Shown here piece by piece: positions 51,300-62,174 of a stretch of 64,000 bases of DNA. The translations under genes and the position numbers were made by a program. The DNA comes from JBGSKY01 sp041740995 (GTDB lineage: Bacteria; Planctomycetota; Planctomycetia; Pirellulales; Pirellulaceae), in contig JBGSKY010000192.1 in NCBI GenBank assembly GCA_041740995.1, positions 1 through 64,000 on the forward strand, given 5' to 3'. How positions within the stretch are numbered: position 1 is the first letter of the stretch; the number at the start of each line of letters is the position of its first letter. The notes under the pieces are model-generated. The model was not told the DNA's origin. It saw only the letters and a list, made by a program, of their open reading frames with translations, and did no database searches.

Positions 51300-53212
51300 T
51301 AGACTCGTCTGATAAATTTTGATGCATAGCTGCGGACCATTCGGCCGTTGAGCACGTGAAACATGCGGAGTTGCTGGATGGTTTGGTCGCTGAACTTGGC
51401 GAGCGGTAAGTGGACTAGTCGTTTGCCAAAGAGTTTGGCAATTCGCTTCCAGTCCGTCGTCGGAGGAATCGGCGAGAGCAACGCAACTTGCCGCGATTGA
51501 GCATTCTTGCAAGTCCCCGCGATCAGTCTTTGCTCTAGCGTATCGCAAAAATCAAGTTTTTCGTCTTGCCAAATGTCGTGAATAACTCGCGGTGGATAAA
51601 GAAACATCGCGCCGCCGTACGTCGCCACGCCGATGCCTGGGCCAAGCATTTCTTGTTGGTAGTTTGAAGCGAAAAAAGCCAACGTTGATTCTTCCGCATG
51701 CTCAGCAAACCAAGTTGCTCGCCACGGATAGTCGCGTGGGTCTGCGGGGGTGTCGAAAAGCATGACACACCCATCGAGACGGCCAACTGTTGGTGGGATT
51801 CGCTTAACGTAAATTTGCGAATCGTACCAGTGTCGCAACGTTTGTCGGATATCGATCCCATCTAGAAAAGAAGTGCTAAATTTCTCGCTCTGAGCTAAAT
51901 CAGTCGAAATGATTTGCTGTGCGCGATCTACAAGCCGCGTCCGAAACGATTCAATCGCTTTGTCTTCTGGTGGCCAGGAGCATTGCATGTGTGGATTCCA
52001 TTGCATGGCCCATTTTTCTTTCTCATCCTTTTTCGGACGAGGGTTAAGATCAATGTTTCTCCAATTCAACGATGGGCTATCAAGCCGATTGATTGCTGAA
52101 TAAGATTCGCCGTCGGGTAATGCCAAGTCACTCACGCCAAAGCGAACGGTCGGCAACTCTTGGAATTCATCAAACGCATACTGCTTGGCCGCTTCGACAA
52201 CATGAATCGCAAATTGATCACCGATGATCTGTTTGCTCGCCAAAACAATCGTGTAAAAGTCGGGACTAAGCCTTCTTTCAAGCAGTGTCAAATTTCGTAT
52301 GTACTGCATGCATTGATTTAGCATCAACGGCGATATTTTTCTTGCTCGATCGCGAAGATCTGCTTTGTAGGTTTGGCGAGCGGTCATCAGCAATCGCTTT
52401 AAGTAATCGATCGATGCGTCATCGGGATTTTTGCGAGCATCGCCTCGAAACTGTTCATGGACGGCGGTGGTGAAAGGCAACTCAGATAGAAAGAAAAGTA
52501 AACTCCGTTCGTCCACTTGCATGGCAGTCGGTTCACTCAATGCTACTTCGCCGTATGGTTTCAAATCAGACGAAGCGTCCGATCCGAAAGTTGGTTCGAG
52601 TAACTCTTTGACAAGCCATGGCCACATCGCCAGTGGGCAAAGCGCAATGACCTTCGAGTGATTCGAAAGAGCCTCAGAAATTGACTCGCCAAAAATCCGA
52701 ATTCGTTGAACTTGCGATGCGTCATCAATCGGCGCAATCGCTGGTAGCATAGCGGTTGCAAAGCTTTCGAGCGTGCAGTCTCGCAAGGCGTATGCATCGG
52801 CAGTCAGCGACGTGAGCGGAATAAAATCAGCAGTGCTTTCATCTCCAAAAATGATCTGTTTGTGTTCGCCAATCGCGAAGCGAATCGCTGCGATGACCGC
52901 TTGGCAAGGATCAACGGGAACATAGAAAGCACGCTGATGGTTCGTAAGTTCTTCGTTCTCGCCAGATGAATTCAGATCCGACGACCAACCAAGAGTCTCG
53001 GTCTGTAGGACACATGCAAGCGATGGTAGTCTTGTAACCGCATCGAGAACCTGGGTCCGAAAAGCAGATGGGATTGGAACGACCATCGCATCGAATTCTT
53101 GATTGTAAAGCCATTTCTCGATCGCCCGCGCGTACGCACCGTCGCTGTTAACGACTGGCAGCAATTGCAGTCGGCTGGACAAACGGAAAGGATCGTTTCT
53201 TAGCTGTTGCAT
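51299..53212 (-). CDS. 637-residue orphan protein, partner of the P-loop ATPase
   Basis: Start is ATG 53212 (TTG 53215 precedes it). I do not recognise the family. There is no signal peptide or membrane helix. The first 200 residues look alpha/beta (VVPIPSAFRTQVLDAVTRL, KVIALCPLAMWPWLVKELL). The middle is helical (RSLLFFLSELPFTTAVHEQF, LNQCMQYIRNLTLLERRLSP, FAIHVVEAAKQYAFDEFQ). The rest is rich in Trp, Pro and Asp (WRNIDLNPRPKKDEKEKW, DTPADPRDYPWRATWFAEHA). Such size and the translational coupling to an ATPase suggest a cytoplasmic complex. No nuclease motif (HNH, PD-(D/E)XK) stood out. Confidence 0.72.
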   Translation of the reverse strand: MQQLRNDPFRLSSRLQLLPVVNSDGAYARAIEKWLYNQEFDAMVVPIPSAFRTQVLDAVTRLPSLACVLQTETLGWSSDLNSSGENEELTNHQRAFYVPVDPCQAVIAAIRFAIGEHKQIIFGDESTADFIPLTSLTADAYALRDCTLESFATAMLPAIAPIDDASQVQRIRIFGESISEALSNHSKVIALCPLAMWPWLVKELLEPTFGSDASSDLKPYGEVALSEPTAMQVDERSLLFFLSELPFTTAVHEQFRGDARKNPDDASIDYLKRLLMTARQTYKADLRDRARKISPLMLNQCMQYIRNLTLLERRLSPDFYTIVLASKQIIGDQFAIHVVEAAKQYAFDEFQELPTVRFGVSDLALPDGESYSAINRLDSPSLNWRNIDLNPRPKKDEKEKWAMQWNPHMQCSWPPEDKAIESFRTRLVDRAQQIISTDLAQSEKFSTSFLDGIDIRQTLRHWYDSQIYVKRIPPTVGRLDGCVMLFDTPADPRDYPWRATWFAEHAEESTLAFFASNYQQEMLGPGIGVATYGGAMFLYPPRVIHDIWQDEKLDFCDTLEQRLIAGTCKNAQSRQVALLSPIPPTTDWKRIAKLFGKRLVHLPLAKFSDQTIQQLRMFHVLNGRMVRSYASKFIRRV

Positions 53213-53378
53213 CAAGGCTTGTCGTTCACATAGCGTTGCGATCTAGTTGCTGAACGGAACAGCGGGTAAGCGAGTCGCTTCGCAGATACGATTTAGGTTA
53301 TCACGTCGCCAACGCTGGTTCCAGAGCTTGGGTTGTCGTTTGCCCGATGAAATATTTGACGCTGAGCGCGAAGAGCAC

Positions 53379-53409
53379 AAAAAACGCGGCTGCTTGCGCA
53401 ACCGCGTTT
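53379..53409 (-). terminator. Rho-independent terminator of rpoBC
   Basis: On the minus-strand transcript, AAACGCGG (complement of 53402-53409) pairs with CCGCGTTT (complement of 53382-53389), with three further inner pairs after a mismatch. It is followed by six Ts (complement of 53379-53384, partly in the stem). It lies 35 bases after the rpoC stop. T-richness on the other side means it may work both ways. Confidence 0.88.
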
Positions 53410-53443
53410 CTTTTTTTGGGTCATGGGTGATTACCCATTCGCA

Positions 53444-56400
53444 CTACTCACTAGGTTTCGCGGACAAATCTTCAACGACGTCTTGCGTTTCAACGGGTGA
53501 GTCGGAACGAAGCGTCGGAGCGTTTTCCAGTAACGGGAAATCCTGCTGCATAGCTGCGGTTCCACGATTGACCAGTTCTTCCAATGCCTCGCGACGATAG
53601 CTAACCTCGGAATCTTGGAACATGCGGAACCCAGTTCCTGCCGGAATCAAGTGACCGAGAATCACATTTTCTTTCAATCCGACCAAACGGTCTACTTTGC
53701 CTGCCAACGCGGCTTCGGTAAGTACCTTAGTCGTTTCTTGGAAACTTGCGGCCGAGATAAAGCTATTGCTCTGAACGGACGCTTTGGTAATTCCAAGCAA
53801 TTGAACCGATGCAGTGGCTGGCTTCGGCTTCTTACCCTTGGCAGGTTTGCCACCGAGTGCCTCGGTCTGCGCATTGGATTGATCGATTGCCTCTTTCGGA
53901 ACAATCGCTCCCAAGGCAAACTCGCTGTCGCCTGGATCAGTAATCTTTAATGACTTGCCCAGTTCATCGTTAACGCGTCGCAGCTCAAATCGGTCGACGA
54001 CCAATCCTGACAGCAGACTTGTATCGCCAGGATTCTCAATTTTGATTTTTCGCAGCATACGAGCAATGATTGTCTCGACGTGCTTGTCGTTGATTTCAAC
54101 GCGTTGGCTGCGATAAACCTGCTGAACTTCGTGCATCAAATACTGTTGAACAGCCTCTTCACCGCTGACACGCAAAATATCGTGCGGAACTAATGGGCCT
54201 TCGATCATCGCCTGACCAGCTTTTACAATATCGCCGGTATGTACCAAGAATCGTTTGCCTGGCGGTACCAAATGTTCGACTTCCTTGCCGCTTTCGCTGC
54301 GTACGATAATGGCACGCTTGCCACGTTTCTTCTCTTTCGAGATTTCAACCACGCCATCAAGCTCGGCGACGACGGCTGGCTCCTTCGGTTTACGAGCTTC
54401 AAAAATCTCTGTAATTCGAGGCAGACCACCAGTGATGTCACTGACACCGGTCGCTTCACGTGGCATTTCAGCCAACTCAGTACCGGCGGTTACAGATTTG
54501 CCTTCGGGAATCGTCACAACCGCCTTCTCAGGCAAGAAGTATACGTCCAACGGCTTGCCATCCTTGTCTTCAACGACAATCTGAGGATGGAAGGTCCCAC
54601 GGTGGTCAATGATCACGCGGCGAAGGTTGCCACTCGGATCTTTTTCCATTCGCATGGTTTCGCCTTCGATGACGTCATCGTAGCGAACCTTACCGCTGAC
54701 TTCGGCCAGAATAGGAATCTTATGTGGGTTCCATTCGCAAAGGATCGAGTTCTTTTCGACCATGTCGCCTTCTTTGACAGCCAAGCGGGCTCCCGTCGGG
54801 ACTTCGTACTTCTCGATTTCGCGGCCCTTATCGTCTACGACAGAGATTTCGCCGTTTCGAGTCAGAACGATATCGAAGCCTTCTTCGTTTCGGACAACTC
54901 GCATGCGGATCAGACTGATTTGGCCAGGCCGTTTACATTTGATGTCCGATTCTTCAACACCGCCGGTTGCGACCCCACCAATGTGGAAGGTTCGCATGGT
55001 GAGCTGAGTTCCAGGTTCACCGATACTTTGTGCCGCGATGATTCCGACCGCCATACCTTCTTCGACCAGGGCACCGGTGCTCATGTCCATCCCGTAACAG
55101 CAGCGACAAACTCCCAGGGCAGCATCGCAGGTCATCGGTGAACGAACTTGGATCTTTTCCAGTCCCATGGCTTCAATCTTGCGAGCTGCTTCCCGTGTGA
55201 TCATTTCGTTCTCATGAACAATGACCTCTTCGGTAACAAGATTCACAATGTTTTGGCGGCTAACACGACCAGTGATCGCATCGGCCAGCCGCACTTCCAC
55301 CTTTTCGCCTCGGTAGATGATTCCCTTAGTAATCCCCTGGCTGGTTCCGCAGTCATTGAGTGTGATGACAACGTTTTGAGCAACGTCTGCAAGTTTTCGC
55401 GTTAGATAACCGGAGTCAGCAGTTTTCAGTGCGGTATCGGCTAGACCTTTACGAGCACCGTGCGTGGAGCTGAAGTACTCCAGAACAGACAATCCTTCAC
55501 GGAAGTTCGCTTTGATCGGCGTATCGATGATTTCGCCGGTCGGTTTGGACATCAAACCACGCATACCAGCCAACTGGCTGATCTGCGCGATACCACCACG
55601 AGCACCCGAGGACGCCATCAAGAACACAGGGTTCACGTACCATGCACCGCGGTGCTGATCGTGCTCCATAGCTGCAAGCATATCCTTTGTGATCAGCTCG
55701 CGAGTGTTCGTCCAAGTATCAATTACTTGGTTATAGCGTTCCTGACCAGTGATCAATCCTTTGTCGTAGTTCTTCTTATAGTTCATCACCTTCTTGTCTG
55801 CTTCGGTGATGTGTTTGGTCTTGGAGTCCGGAGTGATCAAATCGTCCGTGCCGAAAGACAAACCGCTCCGTGTCGATTCACGGAATCCGAGTTGATTCAT
55901 ATCGTCGAGCAACTTGATTGTGGCTCGTCGTCCAAGTCGTTGATAGCAGTCGCTGATGACTGTTGCCAAGTCACCACTCTTAAGCGTCAGGTTATAGAAA
56001 TCCATCCCATCTGGAAGAATCGAGTTAAACAGGATTCGTCCGTAGGTGGTTTGAATAATCGCGCCCATTTTCGAGTTGCCATCCTCTGTCTTTAGCTTTC
56101 GCGAGGCAGGCAATCGGACCTTAATTTTTGCATGCAAGTGGATAATGCCCTGGCTGTGAGCAAAATCAGCTTCGCGTGTGCTTGAGAAGATCATTCCTTG
56201 GCCAACACAATCAGGTTTTTCAACGGTGATGTAGTTGCAACCCATCACCGTATCTTGCGACGGCGACATAATCGGCTTGCCGTTGGATGGCGCAAAAATA
56301 TTGTGTGTGCTCATCATCAACGTGTGAGCTTCGACTTGAGCTTCGATTGAAAGTGGCAAGTGGACTGCCATTTGGTCACCGTCGAAGTCCGCGTTGAAGC

Positions 56401-57760
56401 CTTTACAGACCAGAGGATGCAAGTGAATCGCATTTCCTTCGACCAAAATCGGTTCAAAGGCTTGGATGCCCATGCGGTGCAGGGTAGGGGCCCGGTTCAA
56501 AAGGACGGGGTGATTGCGAATCACTTGTTCCAAAATGTCCCAAACTTCTTCATCCTTGCGTTCGAGCATCTTCTTGGCCGACTTAATTGTGTCGGCATGC
56601 CCCAATTCCTTCAGCTTGCGAATAATGAACGGCTGATAAAGCTCCAAGGCAATTTTCTTTGGCAATCCACACTGATGCAAACGCAGTTTTGGACCAACCA
56701 CGATTACGCTTCTGGCAGAGTAGTCGACTCGTTTTCCGAGAAGATTTTCGCGGAAGCGACCCTGCTTACCCTTGATCATATCGGTCAAGCTTTTCAGCGG
56801 ACGCGAGCTTGAACCAAGGACTGGACGCTTGCAGCGGTTGTTATCAAACAACGCATCAACTGACTGTTGCAACATCCGCTTCTCGTTGCGAATGATGACT
56901 TCTGGCGCGTTCAAATCGACCAGCTTTCGCAAGCGGTTGTTCCGATTGATAATACGACGATACAGGTCATTCAAATCGCTGGTGGCAAAGTTTCCGCTAT
57001 CGAGTAGGACCAGCGGTCGAAGATCTGGTGGAATCACAGGGATCACATCCAAAACCATCCATTCCGGTCGATTATCACTGTCCCGAATCGATTCGACCAA
57101 CTTCAAACGATTGATGAGATCTTTCTTGCGCTGTTTGCTATTCGTCTCAGCCATCTCGATTCGAAGTTGATCCGAGAGAGTGACTAGATCCAGATTCATC
57201 AACAGCTTCTTGACTGCTTCGGCACCCATATCGGCTTCGAACGCGTCCTCGCCGTACTCTGCTTTGGCAGCCCGATATTCCTCGTCGGTCAGCAGTTGTT
57301 GAACTTCCAATGGCGTTGATCCGGCATTGGTGACCACGTAGTCTTGGAAGTAGATGATTTTTTCCATGCTGGTCGTTTTCATTTCCAGCAGGTTGCCCAA
57401 GCGACTTGGCATCGCCTTGAAGAACCAGATGTGCACTACTGGTGCGGCCAACTCAATGTGACCCATGCGTTTGCGTCGAACGCGGCTGTGCGTCACCTTT
57501 ACGCCGCAGCGATCGCAAATCATGCCTTTGTACTTCATGCCGCGATACTTACCGCAGGCGCATTCCCAGTCCTTCTCTGGGCCAAAAATCCGTTCACAAA
57601 ACAAACCATCCTTCTCAGGACGGTAGGTTCGGTAATTGATGGTTTCGGGCTTCTTGACTTCGCCAAAACTCCATGATCGGATGTCTTGGGGTCGAGCAAG
57701 AGAGATTTTTACTGAGGTGTAATCGTTAACGCGATCGTAGGTCGTTTCCGCTGTGGCCAT
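53444..57760 (-). CDS. rpoC: RNA polymerase subunit beta'
   Basis: The catalytic Mg motif is NADFDGDQMAVH. The N-terminal zinc ribbon is CACGKYRGMKYKGMICDRCG and the second zinc site is CDAALGVCRCCYG. Bridge-helix and trigger-loop regions are intact (for example GGIAQISQLAGMRGLMSKP, GEPGTQLTMRTFHIGG). At 1438 residues it is close to the E. coli length. The C-terminal tail (NRGTAAMQQDFPLLENAPTL) is typical. It follows rpoB by 60 bases in one operon. Confidence 0.99.
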   Translation of the reverse strand: MATAETTYDRVNDYTSVKISLARPQDIRSWSFGEVKKPETINYRTYRPEKDGLFCERIFGPEKDWECACGKYRGMKYKGMICDRCGVKVTHSRVRRKRMGHIELAAPVVHIWFFKAMPSRLGNLLEMKTTSMEKIIYFQDYVVTNAGSTPLEVQQLLTDEEYRAAKAEYGEDAFEADMGAEAVKKLLMNLDLVTLSDQLRIEMAETNSKQRKKDLINRLKLVESIRDSDNRPEWMVLDVIPVIPPDLRPLVLLDSGNFATSDLNDLYRRIINRNNRLRKLVDLNAPEVIIRNEKRMLQQSVDALFDNNRCKRPVLGSSSRPLKSLTDMIKGKQGRFRENLLGKRVDYSARSVIVVGPKLRLHQCGLPKKIALELYQPFIIRKLKELGHADTIKSAKKMLERKDEEVWDILEQVIRNHPVLLNRAPTLHRMGIQAFEPILVEGNAIHLHPLVCKGFNADFDGDQMAVHLPLSIEAQVEAHTLMMSTHNIFAPSNGKPIMSPSQDTVMGCNYITVEKPDCVGQGMIFSSTREADFAHSQGIIHLHAKIKVRLPASRKLKTEDGNSKMGAIIQTTYGRILFNSILPDGMDFYNLTLKSGDLATVISDCYQRLGRRATIKLLDDMNQLGFRESTRSGLSFGTDDLITPDSKTKHITEADKKVMNYKKNYDKGLITGQERYNQVIDTWTNTRELITKDMLAAMEHDQHRGAWYVNPVFLMASSGARGGIAQISQLAGMRGLMSKPTGEIIDTPIKANFREGLSVLEYFSSTHGARKGLADTALKTADSGYLTRKLADVAQNVVITLNDCGTSQGITKGIIYRGEKVEVRLADAITGRVSRQNIVNLVTEEVIVHENEMITREAARKIEAMGLEKIQVRSPMTCDAALGVCRCCYGMDMSTGALVEEGMAVGIIAAQSIGEPGTQLTMRTFHIGGVATGGVEESDIKCKRPGQISLIRMRVVRNEEGFDIVLTRNGEISVVDDKGREIEKYEVPTGARLAVKEGDMVEKNSILCEWNPHKIPILAEVSGKVRYDDVIEGETMRMEKDPSGNLRRVIIDHRGTFHPQIVVEDKDGKPLDVYFLPEKAVVTIPEGKSVTAGTELAEMPREATGVSDITGGLPRITEIFEARKPKEPAVVAELDGVVEISKEKKRGKRAIIVRSESGKEVEHLVPPGKRFLVHTGDIVKAGQAMIEGPLVPHDILRVSGEEAVQQYLMHEVQQVYRSQRVEINDKHVETIIARMLRKIKIENPGDTSLLSGLVVDRFELRRVNDELGKSLKITDPGDSEFALGAIVPKEAIDQSNAQTEALGGKPAKGKKPKPATASVQLLGITKASVQSNSFISAASFQETTKVLTEAALAGKVDRLVGLKENVILGHLIPAGTGFRMFQDSEVSYRREALEELVNRGTAAMQQDFPLLENAPTLRSDSPVETQDVVEDLSAKPSE

Positions 57761-57820
57761 AAGTGTTCCCTGTCGAGATATTTAGATTTGAATTCGAAAA
57801 AACGTGACGGGACTGATTCG

Positions 57821-60800
57821 CTACAAAGTTCGCTTCTCTAATCTCATATTCAAAGCAAGGCCGCGGATCTCGTTTGTTAGCACGTCAAAGCTTGCAGGAG
57901 TTCCTGCTTCTAGTGTGTTTTCGCCCTTGACCATTGATTCGTAGATCTTGGTACGTCCTTCAACGTCATCGCTCTTGACAGTGAGCAACTCCTGAAGAAT
58001 GTAAGCGGCTCCATACGCCTCCAACGCCCAAACTTCCATTTCCCCGAATCTTTGGCCACCAAAGCGAGCCTTACCACCGAGAGGTTGTTGAGTGATCAGT
58101 GAGTAAGGTCCGGTGCTGCGAGCATGGACCTTATCGTCTACCAGGTGATGAAGTTTTAGCATGTAGATGTAGCCAACAGTTGTCTCCTGATCCATCGGTT
58201 CGCCGGTTCGACCATCGGTCAAACGGATCTTGCCGTGTCGAGGCAAACCAGCTTCTTCCAACGCGTCGTTGATATCGCCTTCAGTGGCTCCATCAAAGAC
58301 TGGCGTTATCGACGAAAAGCCTAGCTTGGCACCTGCCCATCCAAGGTGAGTCTCCAGAATCTGTCCGACGTTCATACGAGATGGAACACCCAGCGGATTC
58401 AACATGATTTGAATCGGGGTACCATCAGGCAAGAAAGGCATGTCTTCCACAGGCAAAACCTTCGAGATAACTCCCTTATTACCGTGGCGACCAGCCATTT
58501 TGTCGCCGACGCTAATTACCCGCTTGGTAGCGATATAAACGCGAACCATTTGCAAAACGCCACTTCGCAGTTCATCACCGCGCTTCATGCTGTTTACGTT
58601 GCGATCACGAATATCCAAGGCCTCTTCGACGGCTGGCCAATATTGTTTGTAAGCCGCTTTGACTTCCGAATGCAGACCAGAATCCAAGCGATTCAGCAGA
58701 CGCGAAAGATTAAATGTCTGAGCCTTCTCGGCCAAAAACTTTGGATCGTGACCACCGGTCAACGGCGTTCCATCGTCATCGGTTAATTTACCGCCAATGG
58801 CTTTTTCAATTTGTTCCGCGAACGCTGAGAAGGACTCGGAAATCGATGCGTTGCCTTCGGTCTCCAGCTTCTTAAGATCGCGTTCGAATTCGCGTCGTTC
58901 GTCTTCGGAAAGACTCATTCGACGCGAGAACTTTTGCGTATCAATGACAATGCCTTCGACGCCCGAACTGACTTCCAGCGAATCGTTCTTCACGTCTTCA
59001 CCAGCTCGACCGAAAATAGCATGCAGCAGCTTTTCTTCTGGTGTCAATTCCGTTTTGCTCTTCGGGGAAACCTTGCCAACCAGGATGTCGCCCGGATGCA
59101 CGTAGGTTCCGATGCGGACGATCCCGCTCTCGTCAAGACTTCGCAGGGCCTTCTCGCTGACGTTAGGAATATCGCGAGTAAATTCTTCGCGGCCAAGTTT
59201 TGTTTCGCGAATTTCGACGTCAAATTCTTCGATGTGGATGGACGTGTACGTGTCGCTCTTTACCAGCTCTTCGCTAATGATAATCGCGTCTTCGTAATTG
59301 AAACCATCAAACGACATAAAGCCGACCAAGACGTTCCGGCCAAGGGCCAGTTCTCCTTGGAAAGTCGAAGCGCCGTCAGCCATGATTTGGCCTTTTTCGA
59401 CCTTTTCGCCAAGCTTGATAATTGGCTTTTGGTTCAAGCAGGTTCGCTCATTGAGCCCTTGATATTTCTTTAGTTCGTAAATGTCCGAACCGACTTCGAT
59501 CCGAGTTGCATCAACGTAAGTGACTTTGCCAGCTCGTTTGGCGCGAACAACCATTGAACTGTTTTCTGCGACAACTCTTTCAAGTCCGGTTCCAACGATC
59601 GGCGGCTCAGCAACTAGCAGCGGGACTGCTTGGCGCTGCATGTTCGATCCCATCAAAGCACGGTTAGCGTCGTCATGCTCAAGAAACGGAATCAAGCCAG
59701 CCGATACACCAATCATCTGGCTCGGCGCAATGTCCATGTATTGAACCTGGCCAGGCAACACAATTTCGAAATCGCTGCGGTGCCGTGCGATCAAACCCGG
59801 CCCCTGGACCAAGGCCGAATCTTTAACTTCAGTATCTGCTGGAGCAATGTAAGCGTCAGCTTCTTCGTCGGCGCGCAACCAAACGACCTCTTCAGTCACG
59901 GTGCCTTCGTTGACTTTGCGATACGGCGTGATCAAAAAGCCATATTCGTCAATGCCAGCATAGATTGAAAGCGAACTGATCAAACCGATGTTTGTACCTT
60001 CAGGTGTCTCAATTGGGCAGATTCGACCATAATGCGAAATGTGCACGTCACGGACCTCAAAGCCCGCCCGTTTTCGGTTCAGACCACCCGGTCCAAGGGC
60101 CGAAAGACGGCGTTCGTGAGTTAGCTGCGACAGCGGGTTGGTTTGGTCAACAACCTGTGATAGCTCACCGCGACCGAAGAAATAATCGATTGCTGCTGAG
60201 ATACTCTTTGGATTTACCAGCGATCGAGGAGTCATGTCCTCAATCTCCTTCATCCCCATCCGCTCTTGCACCGTCCGCCGGAGCTTCAAAAAGCCTTTTC
60301 GTAGTTCTTCGCAAGCGAGCTCATCAATAGTTCGCAATCGGCGATTTCCCAAATGGTCAATATCGTCAAATTCCGCTTCGCTGTCCTGATCAAAGAGGTC
60401 GGTCAAATACTTAACAGACGCTATCAAGTCGTCAGCGCGAAGGGTCATTACGTCTTCAGGAACATTCAAACGCAATTTACGATTGATACGAAAACGCCCA
60501 ACACGTCCAAGTCGGTATCGCGAGTCGTCATAGAACTTTTCATGAAACAGCGTGCGGGCTTTTTCAAGTTGCGGAGGATTGCCTGGGCGAAGGCGTTGGT
60601 AGATTCGTAGCAACGCTTCCTCGTGACTGCTCGTATTGTCTTCGGCAAGCGAGTTCAGGATGTATTGGCTGCGTGGCGGTTCCATCACGTCAATTGTTTT
60701 TACGCCTGATGTACAGATGATTTCCGCAACATTAGCCGAAATTTTCTGGCCTGCTTCAATCATGATTTCTCCAGCGCGATCACTGCTGGAGGGGTAAACG

Positions 60801-61540
60801 ACATCATCGACCGAAATTTTTCCTTCGATCTTTGAGACCGCATCTTTACCGCCAAGCTTCTGTGCGCTGGTGGAATAAAACGCTGCCAGCAATTGGGTGT
60901 CCGTACTGTAGTCGGCACTCATCGCTCGCAGCAAAGTGAAGATCGAAAACTTGCCGCTCTGGTCGATACGAACTGACAAGCTGTCCTTCTTCGTCACATT
61001 GATTTCAATCCAAGAACCGCGTTCGGGAATGATTCGGGCGCTAGGTGCTTTGCGATCCGAAGTGCCTTCAGTCTCTTCGACAAAGTCAACGCCGGGCGAA
61101 CGATGCAATTGATTGACGACAACCCGTTCCGCTCCGTTGATTATGAACTCACCGCCGCCGAGCATTACCGGAATGTCACCTAGATACACTTCTTCTTCAA
61201 GCGGTTGATCTCGGTTGATTCGCAACCAAACTTTCAACGGCTTTCCGTAAGTCAAACGCAATTGCCGGCACTCTTCAGGCGTGTATCGCGGTTTGCCCAA
61301 TTCATAACGCAAGTACTCAAGCGTTACGTTTCCGTCGTAGCTTGCGATCGGAAATATTTCGCGGAAAACGGACTCCAAACCCTCGTTCTTGCGTTTATCT
61401 GACGGAGTATCCTCTTGCAAAAAAGCCTCGTACGACGCGGTTTGCAGAGTGGTCAGGTTCGGGATCGAAAACGCTGTGCGGGTAGTTCCGAACTTTCGAA
61501 CATTTGAAGGCTCAAGCCGACGCTTTGAAGTTGTCGCCAT
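57821..61540 (-). CDS. rpoB: RNA polymerase subunit beta
   Basis: RpoB signatures include the rifampicin region (FFGRGELSQVVDQTNPLSQL, HERRLSALGPGGLNRKRAGF), GYNYEDA in the form DGFNYEDAIIISEEL, GDKMAGRHGNKGVISKV, and the C-terminal GGKARFGGQRFGEMEVWALE. The length, 1239, is somewhat shorter than the E. coli protein (1342), fitting the lack of lineage inserts. Rif-cluster residues look wild type (D at DQTNPL, H at THERRLS). It is preceded by an unusually long gap after rplL, so it probably has its own promoter. Confidence 0.99.
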   Translation of the reverse strand: MATTSKRRLEPSNVRKFGTTRTAFSIPNLTTLQTASYEAFLQEDTPSDKRKNEGLESVFREIFPIASYDGNVTLEYLRYELGKPRYTPEECRQLRLTYGKPLKVWLRINRDQPLEEEVYLGDIPVMLGGGEFIINGAERVVVNQLHRSPGVDFVEETEGTSDRKAPSARIIPERGSWIEINVTKKDSLSVRIDQSGKFSIFTLLRAMSADYSTDTQLLAAFYSTSAQKLGGKDAVSKIEGKISVDDVVYPSSSDRAGEIMIEAGQKISANVAEIICTSGVKTIDVMEPPRSQYILNSLAEDNTSSHEEALLRIYQRLRPGNPPQLEKARTLFHEKFYDDSRYRLGRVGRFRINRKLRLNVPEDVMTLRADDLIASVKYLTDLFDQDSEAEFDDIDHLGNRRLRTIDELACEELRKGFLKLRRTVQERMGMKEIEDMTPRSLVNPKSISAAIDYFFGRGELSQVVDQTNPLSQLTHERRLSALGPGGLNRKRAGFEVRDVHISHYGRICPIETPEGTNIGLISSLSIYAGIDEYGFLITPYRKVNEGTVTEEVVWLRADEEADAYIAPADTEVKDSALVQGPGLIARHRSDFEIVLPGQVQYMDIAPSQMIGVSAGLIPFLEHDDANRALMGSNMQRQAVPLLVAEPPIVGTGLERVVAENSSMVVRAKRAGKVTYVDATRIEVGSDIYELKKYQGLNERTCLNQKPIIKLGEKVEKGQIMADGASTFQGELALGRNVLVGFMSFDGFNYEDAIIISEELVKSDTYTSIHIEEFDVEIRETKLGREEFTRDIPNVSEKALRSLDESGIVRIGTYVHPGDILVGKVSPKSKTELTPEEKLLHAIFGRAGEDVKNDSLEVSSGVEGIVIDTQKFSRRMSLSEDERREFERDLKKLETEGNASISESFSAFAEQIEKAIGGKLTDDDGTPLTGGHDPKFLAEKAQTFNLSRLLNRLDSGLHSEVKAAYKQYWPAVEEALDIRDRNVNSMKRGDELRSGVLQMVRVYIATKRVISVGDKMAGRHGNKGVISKVLPVEDMPFLPDGTPIQIMLNPLGVPSRMNVGQILETHLGWAGAKLGFSSITPVFDGATEGDINDALEEAGLPRHGKIRLTDGRTGEPMDQETTVGYIYMLKLHHLVDDKVHARSTGPYSLITQQPLGGKARFGGQRFGEMEVWALEAYGAAYILQELLTVKSDDVEGRTKIYESMVKGENTLEAGTPASFDVLTNEIRGLALNMRLEKRTL

Positions 61541-62174
61541 AAAAGGGAATTGCTCCGCAAAAATACCTAGAAAATCAGAAACGGGCTATTGAACAATGCT
61601 TGCAACAAGCAACGAACTGGAACGATGCGAACAACGAGACCGCTGAGCACCGGATTTGTATGCCTTTGTGCGATAAAACGGACGCATAGACACACACTTT
61701 GCCACAAATCGAGACATGCGGCAGCAAGAAACGGAAGGACACAATCGAGTCAATAGAGAATCCACTCGCAGAGTCTAACCTATGGATTTGCATCTCGTAA
61801 ACCGTAAAACGGCCTCAAGACAAAATTATATTCCTCTTTTGTACGCCTACGCGAGCGATCTGGCGTGGCATGTGCACTGCAAATTCCGTTTGCCGTGATT
61901 TTTAGGGCCATTTGGCCGTTGTGAACAAAAAGTGCCACAGGTGATATTACGCGAACTTTGCCGCTTCGCCAGCTTATCTATTCCGCCCGCTATGCGTCTA
62001 CACCGGAATCACTGCGATTCCATTCGGCAATCTCTCCAATGACAGAGTGTACCTGCATAATGGAGCCAAAGTTCGATCAGACGAACTGTCTGCGATCTAT
62101 ATCAACTGTCTGAGCTTGTCGCAGTTACATTTCAAAGTGCGAACATCAATTTCGCGAAAGTAAGGCCACTGACG

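Noticed and set aside
51300..51548. N-terminal extension of the ATPase
   Set aside because: It reads inside the orphan gene in another frame; the TAATG overlap and the conserved domain both favour the start at 51299.
54239..55141. 300-codon plus-strand frame
   Set aside because: It is antisense to rpoC, a certain gene, and shows no family signature.
61575..61793. 72-codon minus-strand frame before rpoB
   Set aside because: Composition not protein-like (Cys, Ser and Phe rich without pattern) and no ribosome site.
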